9,405 nucleotides of DNA from positions 1 to 9,405 of the forward strand of contig NZ_PEGG01000053.1 of assembly GCF_002737765.1 (NCBI RefSeq). The letters are read 5' to 3'. Source of the stretch: Caulobacter sp. B11 (GTDB lineage Bacteria > Pseudomonadota > Alphaproteobacteria > Caulobacterales > Caulobacteraceae). Every line of letters begins with the position of its first letter. Position 1 is the first letter of the stretch. Position numbers and translations under genes: made by a program. The notes beneath the pieces were generated by a model. The model searched no databases. It was given only the letters and a program-made list of their open reading frames with translations, and was not told the DNA's origin. Positions 1 through 6,719 of the stretch are shown piece after piece.

Positions 1-1573
1 CGAGCCCGTCCATGCGCGGCATGTGAATATCATCAGGATCGCATCCAGGCCTCGGTCTCCCAGCTCTCCAGGGCCTTGGCGCGGTCCTCGCCATCCGCAA
101 TACACCCCAGGGGGCTAAGCATCGCCTCCAGAACGTGCGGTTGATGGCGTTGTCATCGACGATCAGAATCCTCGCCCCGCGCCGCTCGGGGAGGACAGTG
201 TCGCGACGGGCAAGGCCGGCGCGTAGCGATCGGGCCGGCACGGCGGGGAACGGCACGTCGAAGGTGAAGCAGGTCCCGCCGCTGGGCCTGCCCGCCCAGT
301 CAATGGCGCCGCCCATCAGGGTGACCAGCTCGCGGCAAATGGCCAGGCCGAGGCCGCTGCCGCCGGCGCGCCGCGTGGAGGAGCTGTCGACCTGAATGAA
401 GCGCTCGAAGACCTGAGCGCGGCGATCCTCGGGAATGCCGCCGCCGCTGTCGATCACGTCGCCGCGCAGCCCGGCTTCATCGCCCGAGATCCTCACCTCG
501 ACGCCGCCCGTGTCGGTGAACTTGATGGCGTTGGACATCAGGTTGCTCAGCACCTGGGTGAAGCGGGTCTCGTCGCCCTCACGCCAGCCGCGGACCTGGG
601 GCGCCACGTCCAGGCTGAAGGTCAGGCCCCTATCCTGGGCCAGGCCGGCATAGAGCTGACGCAGGCTGTCGGTCACGGCGCCGAGATCGAAGGGCGCCCG
701 ACGGATCTCCATCCGCCCCGCCTCGATCTGAGACACGTCCAATATGGCGTTGATCACCTGCAACAAGGAACGCCCGGAGTCCTGGATCACCTTCAGCCGG
801 TCCCGCTGGTTGTCGCTCAGCACGTCGCCGCCCATGGCCTGGGCCATGCCGAGGACGCCGTTCAGCGGTGTGCGGATCTCGTGGCTCATGGTTTCCAGGA
901 ACTGGGTCTTCACATGGCTGGCGGTCTGGGCGGCCGTGGCTAGGTCTTGGGCCTCGGTCTTCAGTCGGCGGTTCTCGCGCAGCTCGCCCTCGAGCTTGCG
1001 GTTGAGGGCCTCGGAGGCCACGCGGGCTCGCAGTTCGCGCGTCACCGCGCCGTTCATCAGGGTCGACATGCCCAGGGCCGTGAAGGCCCCAGCCACCCCG
1101 ATGAATCCGTACTGGGCGACCGTGTCGCCCGGCGCATCGCGCGCCATCAGAAACAGGCTGATCAGCGCGGCGAAAGCACTGGCATAGGCTACGCGCGGGC
1201 TCGGCGCGGTGGTGGCGAAGACCAAGGCCAGGAGCACGAAATAGACTAGCTTGGCCGCCTCGAAATGCACCGCCTGATAGGCAGCGACATTGGCCAGGAA
1301 CAGGGCGTTGACCGCCAGGGCGGCGACTTCCAGGCCCGTCAGGCTGGTCGGCCTGCGCGCCAGCCGACGCCAAAGATAGAGGCTCAGCACCGCCGCCGTC
1401 AGCGCCAGGCCTTCGAGAACAACCAGGACGAGGCCGTGTTCATAGAAGGGGTGTGAAAAGCTGATCAGGGCGTAATAGCCCGCCGCGGCGATCAGATAGC
1501 CGCGAAGGATCGGGATCCTGACGGCGACGACTTCCTGATCCGGGATGGCGTCCAGCTTGGCGACCGACTGCAT
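1..1573 (-). CDS. Hybrid sensor histidine kinase with receiver domain (partial at left edge, frameshifted)
   Basis: Membrane-bound two-component kinase that would autophosphorylate on a His and pass phosphate to its own receiver. From ATG at 1573, residues 1-20 are cytoplasmic, then about 21-175 holds roughly six hydrophobic segments with no recognisable periplasmic sensor domain. A helical linker (about 176-222) leads to the HisKA box ETMSHEIRTPLNG (His231). The ATPase domain follows: N-box NLMSNAIKF (about 344-352), G1 box DSGGG (375-379; DTG is more usual) and G2 box GGSGLGLAI (about 404-412). A receiver starts at about 468 (ILIVDDN, acidic pair 473-474). Its phosphoacceptor segment ILMDIHMPRMDG is recovered only after repairing three one-base losses near 134, 46 and 30, all at C or G runs (plus-strand coordinates). 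The gene continues past the left edge. The ribosome binding site is weak (GAGG about 15 nt upstream), so the start is less certain than the domains. The input signal and output partner are unknown. Confidence 0.9.
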   Translation of the reverse strand, partial: MQSVAKLDAIPDQEVVAVRIPILRGYLIAAAGYYALISFSHPFYEHGLVLVVLEGLALTAAVLSLYLWRRLARRPTSLTGLEVAALAVNALFLANVAAYQAVHFEAAKLVYFVLLALVFATTAPSPRVAYASAFAALISLFLMARDAPGDTVAQYGFIGVAGAFTALGMSTLMNGAVTRELRARVASEALNRKLEGELRENRRLKTEAQDLATAAQTASHVKTQFLETMSHEIRTPLNGVLGMAQAMGGDVLSDNQRDRLKVIQDSGRSLLQVINAILDVSQIEAGRMEIRRAPFDLGAVTDSLRQLYAGLAQDRGLTFSLDVAPQVRGWREGDETRFTQVLSNLMSNAIKFTDTGGVEVRISGDEAGLRGDVIDSGGGIPEDRRAQVFERFIQVDSSSTRRAGGSGLGLAICRELVTLMGGAIDWAGRPSGGTCFTFDVPFPAVPARSLRAGLARRDTVLPERRGARILIVDDNAINRTFWRRCLAPWGVLRMARTAPRPWRAGRPRPGCDPDDIHMPRMDGL

Positions 1574-1641
1574 AGCGGTTTCAGGACCTCGTGACGTGCC
1601 GTCGAAGGCTAGGCGCGTGAGCTTAACCTGCTGTTGAAGCT

Positions 1642-1732
1642 AGCCCTTTCCAGGGCTTAGGATCCGCCTTGAGGCTGCGGCAGATTGCCGCGAACGCCTG
1701 GGCGGGGCGCGCCAGGCGGCGCCGCCTGGCGC
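1642..1732. repeat. Three inverted repeats in the divergent intergenic region
   Basis: The 283 bp between the divergent kinase and GST genes holds three separate inverted repeats. They are AGCCCT-ttcc-AGGGCT (1642-1657), GCGGCA-gat-TGCCGC (1677-1691) and a perfect 24 bp palindrome at 1709-1732 whose inner arms are GCCAGGCGGC and GCCGCCTGGC. The last is followed by CTTT and could fold as a hairpin on either strand, but no gene ends here, so a terminator for a neighbour is unlikely. They could be operators for either divergent gene or the remains of a dispersed element. A TTAACC half-site (1623-1628) lies about 50 bp upstream of the kinase start, a weak CtrA candidate. I see no coding potential in this interval. 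Confidence 0.55.
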
Positions 1733-1856
1733 CTTTGGATGGCCGGAACAGCCTTCGCGCCTTAATCTGTCAAGGCGGGTCTGGCGACGAATGGGACTGT
1801 TTGTGGCATGCCTCATGTCATAGGATTCGACCGTCAGCAGCCGGGGGAACAGGCGC

Positions 1857-2997
1857 ATGGACTACAGGCTCTATGGCATGCCGGGCTCGCTCTACACGGC
1901 CAAGGCCCGGTCCTATCTGATCAAGCAGGGCGTGCCGTTCGAGAACCGGGCGGCGGGCGAGGCGCGGTTCATGGAGACCATAGCGCCGGCCGTGGGGCGG
2001 TGGATCATTCCCGTGCTGGAGGCCCCCGACGGGGCCTTGATCCAGGACGGGGCCGAGATCATCGCCGCCTTCGAGGCGCGCGGCGACCAGCGCTGGCCGG
2101 CCTATCCTACCACGCCGCGTCACCGGGTCATCGGTCAGGTGTTCGAGCTGTTCGGCGGCGAGGGCCTGCTGCGTCCGGCCATGCACTATCGCTGGAACTT
2201 CGACGAGACCAACCAGCCCTTCATCGCCCGCGACTTCGCCGCCGCCCTGGCCCGGGTGCGTCGCGGGAGGCCGCCGGCCAGCGCTTCGAGGGCGCCGCGC
2301 GCCGCATGCGCAAGGCCATGGCCGGCTTTGGCGTCAACGAGCAGAGCATCCCGCTGATCGAGGCGGCCTATGAGGAATTCCTCGACCTGTTCGACGCCCA
2401 CCTGGCCCACGCGCCCTACCTCCTGGGCGGCCGGCCGACCATCGGCGACTACGGGCTGATCGGGCCGCTGTTCGCCCACCTGGCCCGCGATCCCTATCCC
2501 AGCCTGCTGATGAAGCGCCGGGCTCACCGCGTCTGGCGCTGGGTCGAGCGGATGAACAGCGCCGACCTGGATTCCGCCGAGTACGGCTGGCCGGCCCCGA
2601 GCTGTTCGCCGACGACGGCGTGCCCGACACCCTGGCGGCCCTGCTGGCCTTCGTGGCCCGCGACTACCTGCCCGAGGTGCGCGCCTATGTGGCCTACGCC
2701 GACCAATGGCTGGCCGAGCGGCCGGACCTCGTCGCGGGAACCAATGGCCTGGCCGACCCGGGCCAACGGGCGATCGGCAAGACCGGCCTGACCTGGCGCG
2801 GCGTCGAGATCGAGGTCGCCGTCATGCCCTACCGCCTCTATCTGCTGCAGAAGGTCCAGGCCGCCGCCGCCTCGCCGGATGGCGAGGGTCGGGTCCTGCT
2901 GGAGCGGGTCGGGCTTGGCGACCTGCTGACCCTGACCACACGCCGCCCGGTCGAACGCCTGGGCCATCAGGAGGTGTGGGGCGACGCGAGGCGTTGA
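1857..2997 (+). CDS. Glutathione S-transferase family protein with long C-terminal extension (two frameshifts)
   Basis: Probable soluble GST-fold protein. Start ATG 1857 follows GGGGGA at 1843-1848 with good spacing. The N-terminal thioredoxin-like domain (about 1-76) has YTAKARSYL in helix 1, the cis-proline segment WIIPVL (Pro52), and a QDG (63-65) where many GSTs carry the E/Q-S glutathione-binding pair. The alpha-helical C domain includes LLGGRPTIGDYGLIGPLF, the usual folding-core region. About 130 residues follow beyond a standard 200-250 residue GST, rich in aromatics and ending in DARR before TGA at 2995-2997. The reading frame steps twice: near 2265 (three Gs where four restore RRGEAAGQRFEG) and near 2597 (before ELFADDGVPD). 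Repaired, it encodes 380 residues. Substrate unknown. Dehalogenase, isomerase and detoxification roles are all possible, and the family call is much firmer than any activity. Confidence 0.85.
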
Positions 2998-3051
2998 GCC
3001 TTAACCGCGCTTGGCAACGGCCTGTTCAGCCGTCCGAGCTTGAATGGCGGG

Positions 3052-3210
3052 ATGAGCAAGGCGGCCAAACCCGAGAAGAGCGACAAGAAGGCCAAGGGCA
3101 AGCCGGCGGTCGCGGGCCCCAGGCCGCGCTCGGCGGAGCGGGATTTTTGGGTCTTCGCTTGCGGCATCGGCTCGCTGTTCATCGTCCTGGCGACCCTGGG
3201 ACCCAAATAG
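3052..3210 (+). CDS. Small single-pass membrane protein, 52 aa, hypothetical
   Basis: A short open frame running from ATG 3052 to TAG 3208-3210. Residues 1-30 are highly basic, with five lysines between residues 9 and 17 and RPR before RSAERD. This is followed by one hydrophobic stretch, FWVFACGIGSLFIVLATLG (about 32-50), and a short LGPK tail. By the positive-inside rule the N-terminus should be cytoplasmic. Codon third positions are mostly G or C, as in the neighbouring genes, which favours real coding. No strong ribosome binding site is visible: GGCGGG abuts the ATG, and a TTG at 3040 in the same frame is an alternative start. It lies 54 bp after the GST stop on the same strand and could be cotranscribed. 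I do not recognise a family and assign no function. Confidence 0.55.
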   Translation: MSKAAKPEKSDKKAKGKPAVAGPRPRSAERDFWVFACGIGSLFIVLATLGPK

Positions 3211-3356
3211 GCCCGTCGGGCCGCGGTGCTTCCCAGATCTTGACCCCGGCGCCTTCAGCAGAACTGGGGGGCCGCGCCGGTTGTTTCGCCGCGCCGCGGC
3301 GCCACATGCCAGTTATGCGCCGCCGCGCGGCGCTTCTTCCACAAGGACGGCCTTTC

Positions 3357-4433
3357 ATGCCCACGCTTTTCGACCCGCTGCGCCTCGGCGACCTGGACCT
3401 GCCCAACCGCGTGATCATGGCGCCCCTGACCCGCCTGCGCGCCGGTCCCAGCCAGATCCCCAATTCGATGATGGCCGAATACTACCGTCAGCGCGCCGGG
3501 GCCGGCCTGATCATCAGCGAGGGCGTGCCGGTCTCGCCCCAGGGCGTCGGCTATGCCGGCGTGCCCGGCATCTGGTCGCAAGAACAGGTCGAGGGCTGGA
3601 AACAGGTCACCCAGGCCGTCCACGCCGAGGGCGGCCGCATCTTCATGCAGATCTGGCATGTCGGCCGGATCTCCGACCCGTCCCTGCTCCACGGCGAGAC
3701 CCCCGTCGCCCCCAGCGCCATCGCGGCCAAGGGCCATGTCAGCCTGCTGCGGCCCGAGCGGCCCTATGGCACGCCGCGCGCCCTGAGCACGCAAGAGGTC
3801 CAGGGCGTGGTCGAGGACTTCCGCCGCGCCGCCGCCAACGCCAAGGCCGCCGGCTTTGACGGCGTCGAGTTGCACGGCGCCAATGGCTATCTGCTCGACC
3901 AGTTCCTGCAGGACGGCTCCAACCAGCGCACCGACCAGTATGGCGGCTCGATCGAGAACCGCGCCCGCCTGCTGCTGGATGCGACCGACGCGGCGATCTC
4001 GGTGTTCGGTCCCGGCCGGGTCGGGGTTCACCTGGCCCCGCGCGCCGATTCCCACAGCATGGGCGATTCCGACCTGGCGGCGACCTTCGGCTATGTGGCC
4101 AGGGAACTGGGCCGGCGCGGCATCGCCTTCCTCTGCGCCCGCGAATATGCCGGCGACGACAGCCTGGGCGTGGCCCTGAAGGCGGCGTTCGGCGGCGTCT
4201 ATATCGCCAACGAGAAGTTCAACGCCCAGACGGCCCAGGCGGCGGTCAGCAGCGGCCAGTACGACGCCATCGCCTTCGGCAAGGCCTTCATCGCCAATCC
4301 CGACCTGCCCGAACGCCTGAAGACCGGCGCGGCGCTGAACCCCTGGGACGCCTCGACCTTCTACGGTCCCGACGAGAAGGGCTATACGGACTATCCGGCT
4401 TTGGGCGCGGTTAGAGAGCCGGTCACGGTGTGA
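3357..4433 (+). CDS. Alkene reductase, Old Yellow Enzyme family (NemA-like)
   Basis: FMN-dependent, NAD(P)H-using ene-reductase of the cytoplasmic OYE / N-ethylmaleimide-reductase type, which reduces activated C=C bonds and often other electrophiles. ATG 3357 is chosen because AAGGACGG sits just upstream (3343-3350) and PTLFDPLRLGDLDLPNRVIM is the normal OYE N-terminus. The frame is open further upstream but without family character. At 358 residues it matches the family. Visible landmarks are MAPLTR (Thr25, flavin contact), GLIISEG (50-56), QIWHVGR (98-104), the substrate-binding pair His173/Asn176 in ELHGANGYLLDQFLQDGSNQRTD, YGGSIENRARL, and a C-terminal AFGKAFIANPDLPERL with NPWDASTFYGPDEKGYTDYP. 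The frame is intact, unlike most neighbours. It may be its own transcription unit with the 146 bp before it, and it runs convergently into the flagellar operon. No adjacent NemR-like repressor is seen. The physiological substrate is unknown. Confidence 0.95.
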   Translation: MPTLFDPLRLGDLDLPNRVIMAPLTRLRAGPSQIPNSMMAEYYRQRAGAGLIISEGVPVSPQGVGYAGVPGIWSQEQVEGWKQVTQAVHAEGGRIFMQIWHVGRISDPSLLHGETPVAPSAIAAKGHVSLLRPERPYGTPRALSTQEVQGVVEDFRRAAANAKAAGFDGVELHGANGYLLDQFLQDGSNQRTDQYGGSIENRARLLLDATDAAISVFGPGRVGVHLAPRADSHSMGDSDLAATFGYVARELGRRGIAFLCAREYAGDDSLGVALKAAFGGVYIANEKFNAQTAQAAVSSGQYDAIAFGKAFIANPDLPERLKTGAALNPWDASTFYGPDEKGYTDYPALGAVREPVTV

Positions 4434-4443
4434 GCGGGGCTTC

Positions 4444-4557
4444 AGATCCTCCCCCAGAGGGGGAGGTGGCCCGGAGGGCCGGAGGGGGAAGTATGGCGGT
4501 CTCTCTGCGACTCCCCCCTCCGGCCTTCGGCCGCCTCCCCCTTCAGGGGGAGGATCT
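4444..4557. repeat. 114 bp imperfect inverted-repeat element (possible bidirectional terminator)
   Basis: Two arms of about 48 bp, 4444-4492 and 4510-4557, are near-complete reverse complements. The left arm begins AGATCCTCCCCC and ends GGAGGGGGAAGT. The right arm begins ACTCCCCCCTCC and ends GGGGGAGGATCT. They flank a 17 bp centre. Each arm is itself internally symmetric (for example CTCCCCC-aga-GGGGGAG), so a branched fold is possible. It fills the gap between the convergent alkene reductase and flbY genes, where it could stop transcription from both sides. The nested-palindrome design and purine/pyrimidine-biased arms resemble dispersed intergenic repeats (REP or MITE-like). I recall similar CTCCCCC/GGGGGAG elements in Caulobacter genomes but cannot check copy number. 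No transposase gene is present. Confidence 0.8.
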
Positions 4558-4572
4558 GCGCGCGAGCCGCCC

Positions 4573-5022
4573 CTAAGCCTTCTGGTTCAGCGTGATCGCT
4601 GTCGCATTGTCCCGGTAGGCGGCGCCGCGCCCGGCGCTGGGGCCGTAGCCCGAGGCCTGGGGGCGCTGGTCGGCGACTTCGTTGGCGATGGCGCGGACCA
4701 GGCCTTCGGTGACGGTCTTGGCGGCGGCGACGGCGCGGCCCTGGCGGGCCAGGACGGCGTCGAAGGCCTCGGTGGCGCGGATCAGGCGGTGACGGCGCTC
4801 GAGGCTGGCCGAGGCGATCAGCTGGACATTGGCCCGCACCCGCGCCGACTCGTGGCGGTACAGATTGGCCAGGCGCGCGGTTTCCTGCAGATAGGGCACG
4901 GCGTCCTGCGGCCGGCGGGCCTCGAAGGCGGTGGCCTCCTTGGCGATCAGGTCGGTCAGGCGCTCGGTCAGGATGATCAGCTGCTCGACGCGATCATCGG
5001 GGTCGGTGGCGGCCAGGGTCAT
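4573..5022 (-). CDS. flbY: Flagellar protein FlbY (FlgN-like)
   Basis: A 149-residue, almost wholly helical cytoplasmic protein matching the FlbY / FlgN-type flagellar family of Caulobacterales. FlgN proteins act as export chaperones for hook-associated proteins, and that role here is inferred from the family. A long amphipathic N-terminal helix (VEQLIILTERLTDLIAKE, about 12-29) leads to further charged helices to about 115, then a Gly/Pro/Ser-rich tail ending TLNQKA. There is no signal peptide or membrane segment. It is the third gene of the flgI-cheL-flbY operon. Its ATG (5022) lies four bases after the cheL stop, and its GGAG ribosome binding site overlaps that stop, so translation is probably coupled. 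The frame is intact. It ends 16 bp before the 114 bp inverted-repeat element, which may terminate the operon. Confidence 0.82.
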   Translation of the reverse strand: MTLAATDPDDRVEQLIILTERLTDLIAKEATAFEARRPQDAVPYLQETARLANLYRHESARVRANVQLIASASLERRHRLIRATEAFDAVLARQGRAVAAAKTVTEGLVRAIANEVADQRPQASGYGPSAGRGAAYRDNATAITLNQKA

Positions 5023-5026
5023 AAGC

Positions 5027-5373
5027 TTACTCCTTGAGACCTTGCATCTTCAGCATCTCGCGCTGGACGGTGTCGGCCAGGCCGACGCCGCCGGCCTTGG
5101 CGACTTCCTTGGCCATGGACTCGGTGAGCAGCGACTTGAACATTTCCTCGCCCTGGCCGCCGCCGAACGGTTCGGAGGTCTTCACCCCCTCGAACATCGA
5201 CTGCATCATCACCGACAGGAACGAGGCCTCGAACTTCTGGGCCGTCTCGCCGATCTTGCCGCGGCGGGCCAGGTCCTGGGTGCTGGAGGCGAGGGCGGCC
5301 TTGGCGGTGTCGATCACCGGGGCGCCATCGAGACGCCGGCCCCGAGGGCCGAGAGGGCGAACAGAGGGGTCAT
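5027..5373 (-). CDS. cheL: Rod-binding protein CheL, FlgJ N-domain type (frameshifted near start)
   Basis: Small flagellar rod-binding protein corresponding to the N-terminal half of FlgJ, without the muramidase domain, as is usual in alphaproteobacteria. It is expected to assist rod assembly through the peptidoglycan. The diagnostic stretch is [20 protein letters not shown] followed by [20 protein letters not shown] and [16 protein letters not shown]. The start at 5373 ([15 protein letters not shown]) overlaps the flgI stop as TGATG. Read literally the frame stops after about 18 codons. One missing base near 5319-5327 (a G or C run) joins it to [13 protein letters not shown], giving about 115 residues, a normal size. 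The downstream part alone opens at an ATC/GTG region with no good ribosome binding site, which also supports the overlap start. It is cotranscribed between flgI and flbY. Confidence 0.85.
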
Positions 5374-6499
5374 CACATCACCTCGATGTCGGCTTGCAGG
5401 GCCCCGGCGGCCTTCACCGCCTGCAGGATGGAGATCATGTCGCGCGGGTGACCCCCAGGGCGTTGAGGCCGTTGATCAGGCTCTTCAGCGAGGCGCCGCC
5501 GCCCAGGGTCAGCAGCTTGCGGCCCTTTTCCTCGTCGACGCTGACGGCCGACTGCGGGACGACCTTGGTCTGGCCCTGGCTGAACGGGGCCGGCTGGCTG
5601 ACGGCGGGGGTTTCCTGCACCGAGATGGTCAGGTTGCCCTGGGCGATGGCCACCTGGCTGATGCGGACGTCGTCGCCCATGACGATGACGCCGGCCACCT
5701 CGTCGATCACCACCTTGGCCGGGCCGTCGGGCTCGACCTCGAGGTTCTCGACGGCGGTGATGAAGCTGATCATGTCCATGCCGGCCGGCGGACGCACGGC
5801 GACGATGGTCGGGTTCTGGGCCTGGGCGCTGCGCGGGAACTTGCCGTTGATGGCGTCGGCGATGCGGCGCGAGGTGGTGAAGTCGGGATTGCGCAGGGTC
5901 ATGCGCAGCTCGCCCATATTGACCATCTGAAAGCCGGTCTCGCGCTCGATGATGCCGCCGGCGGCGATCCGGCCCGCGGTCGGCACGCCCTTGGTGACGG
6001 ACGAGCCCGAGGCCCCGCCGGCCGAGACCGAGCCGGTCTGGACCGTGCCCTGGGCCACCGCATAGGTCTGGCCGTCGGCGCCTTGCAGGGCGGTGACTAG
6101 CAGGGTGCCGCCCAGCAGGCTCTTGGCGTCGCCCAGGGTCGAGACATTGACGTCCAGCTTGGCGCCCGGCGCCGAGAACGGCGGCAGGTTGGCCGTGACC
6201 ATGACGGCGGCGGTGTTCTTGGTGTTGAGGTTGCCGTCGCGGACATTGACGCCCTGGCGCTCGAGCATGGCCTCCAGGCTCTGCTTGGTCATCGGCGCGT
6301 TGCGCAGGCTGTCGCCCGAACCGTTCAGGCCCACGACGATGCCGTAGCCGATCAGCTGGTTGTCGCGCACGCCCTCGAAGGCGACGATGTCCTTGATCCG
6401 CGACTTGGCCCAGGCCGGGCTGCCCAGAAACGGCGAGGCCGTGAGGGCGGCGGCGGTCAGGACCAGGCCGAGCAGAGAGCTGAAGAATGAACGACGCAT
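5373..6499 (-). CDS. flgI: Flagellar basal-body P-ring protein FlgI (one frameshift near the C-terminus)
   Basis: Structural protein of the periplasmic P-ring, the peptidoglycan-level bushing around the flagellar rod. ATG 6499 follows AGGA and starts a classical Sec signal: MRRSFF, hydrophobic core [13 protein letters not shown], probable cleavage after AWA (about 32). Family hallmarks run throughout: [65 protein letters not shown]. The literal frame breaks near 5446, where three Gs on the plus strand replace four. Restoring one gives [26 protein letters not shown], the expected FlgI C-terminus, and a 375-residue precursor. The frame is open upstream of 6499, but that part lacks a signal peptide and overlaps fliX, so it was not used. 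First gene of flgI-cheL-flbY, divergent from fliX, and probably transcribed from a sigma-54 promoter. Confidence 0.95.
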
Positions 6500-6538
6500 G
6501 GAGTTCCTGCACCCGGGGCATATCCCCGCCACGCCCCA

Positions 6539-6554
6539 TGCCAGAACCGGGCCA
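6539..6554 (-). promoter_or_regulatory. Candidate sigma-54 promoter for flgI
   Basis: On the minus strand TGGCCCGGTTCTGGCA carries the GG and GC doublets at sigma-54 (-24/-12) spacing, against the consensus TGGCAC-N5-TTGCA. It predicts a start about 25-30 nt upstream of the flgI ATG, with a reasonable leader and AGGA ribosome binding site. Later-class basal-body genes in Caulobacter use sigma-54 with FlbD, so the call fits the biology. The match is imperfect (CC for CA, TG for TT) and a nearby TGGCAT is off-register by one base. Confidence 0.45.
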
Positions 6555-6615
6555 CGAAAAAGTGCAATGAATTCAGTGTCGCGAGGGGGGTATCCTGCCG
6601 CCGTCACGCTGGTTC

Positions 6616-6633
6616 GGCAGATTCTGCCCGGCA
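6616..6633. promoter_or_regulatory. Candidate FlbD-binding (ftr-like) site between flgI and fliX
   Basis: GGCAGA-T-TCTGCC (6616-6628) is a perfect 13 bp inverted repeat running straight into CCCGGCA (6627-6633). A CGGCA-type core is what I remember of Caulobacter FlbD enhancer elements, though I cannot quote the consensus with certainty. It lies about 90-100 bp upstream of the predicted flgI transcription start, the usual enhancer distance for a sigma-54 activator. It is also next to the CtrA-like half-site on the fliX side, where FlbD binding could repress. Confidence 0.4.
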
Positions 6634-6641
6634 TTAACCAT
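6634..6641 (+). promoter_or_regulatory. Candidate CtrA half-site for fliX
   Basis: TTAACCAT followed by ACCGCAAG. TTAACC/TTAACCAT is the recurrent half-site of CtrA-activated class II flagellar promoters in Caulobacter, and fliX belongs to that early class there. A second TTAA at the canonical 7 bp spacing is absent, so this is a half-site only. It is about 80 bp upstream of the fliX start codon. Confidence 0.4.
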
Positions 6642-6676
6642 ACCGCAAGCGCCCTGGCCGAAGATGGCCTCAAATC

Positions 6677-6697
6677 GGGGATAGTGACTCCCCTTTT
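6677..6697 (+). other. Short hairpin plus T-tract in the fliX leader
   Basis: GGGGA (6677-6681) and TCCCC (6689-6693) form a five-pair stem around a 7 nt loop, followed directly by TTTT. It sits between the predicted promoter and the fliX ribosome binding site (GGAG, 6707-6710). It resembles a weak intrinsic terminator or attenuator, but the stem is short and no leader peptide is apparent. Confidence 0.3.
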
Positions 6698-6719
6698 CGA
6701 GCGCGTGGAGCTGTCGGCG

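Noticed and set aside
3321..3332. 12 bp palindrome CGCCGCGCGGCG upstream of the alkene reductase
   Set aside because: Only C and G in a very GC-rich stretch, so it is likely by chance. It could be an operator, but nothing else supports that.
2706..3356. Upstream extension of the alkene reductase frame
   Set aside because: It overlaps the GST and small membrane protein genes in another frame and has no OYE similarity. ATG 3357 has a good ribosome binding site.
3255..4055. A 266-codon minus-strand frame opposite the alkene reductase
   Set aside because: Antisense shadow. The plus strand encodes a full OYE family protein with all motifs.
4931..6100. A 389-codon open frame on the plus strand opposite flbY, cheL and flgI
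   Set aside because: Its protein is Leu/Gly/Ala/His-rich low-information sequence typical of the antisense of high-GC coding DNA, and the opposite strand holds three clear flagellar genes.
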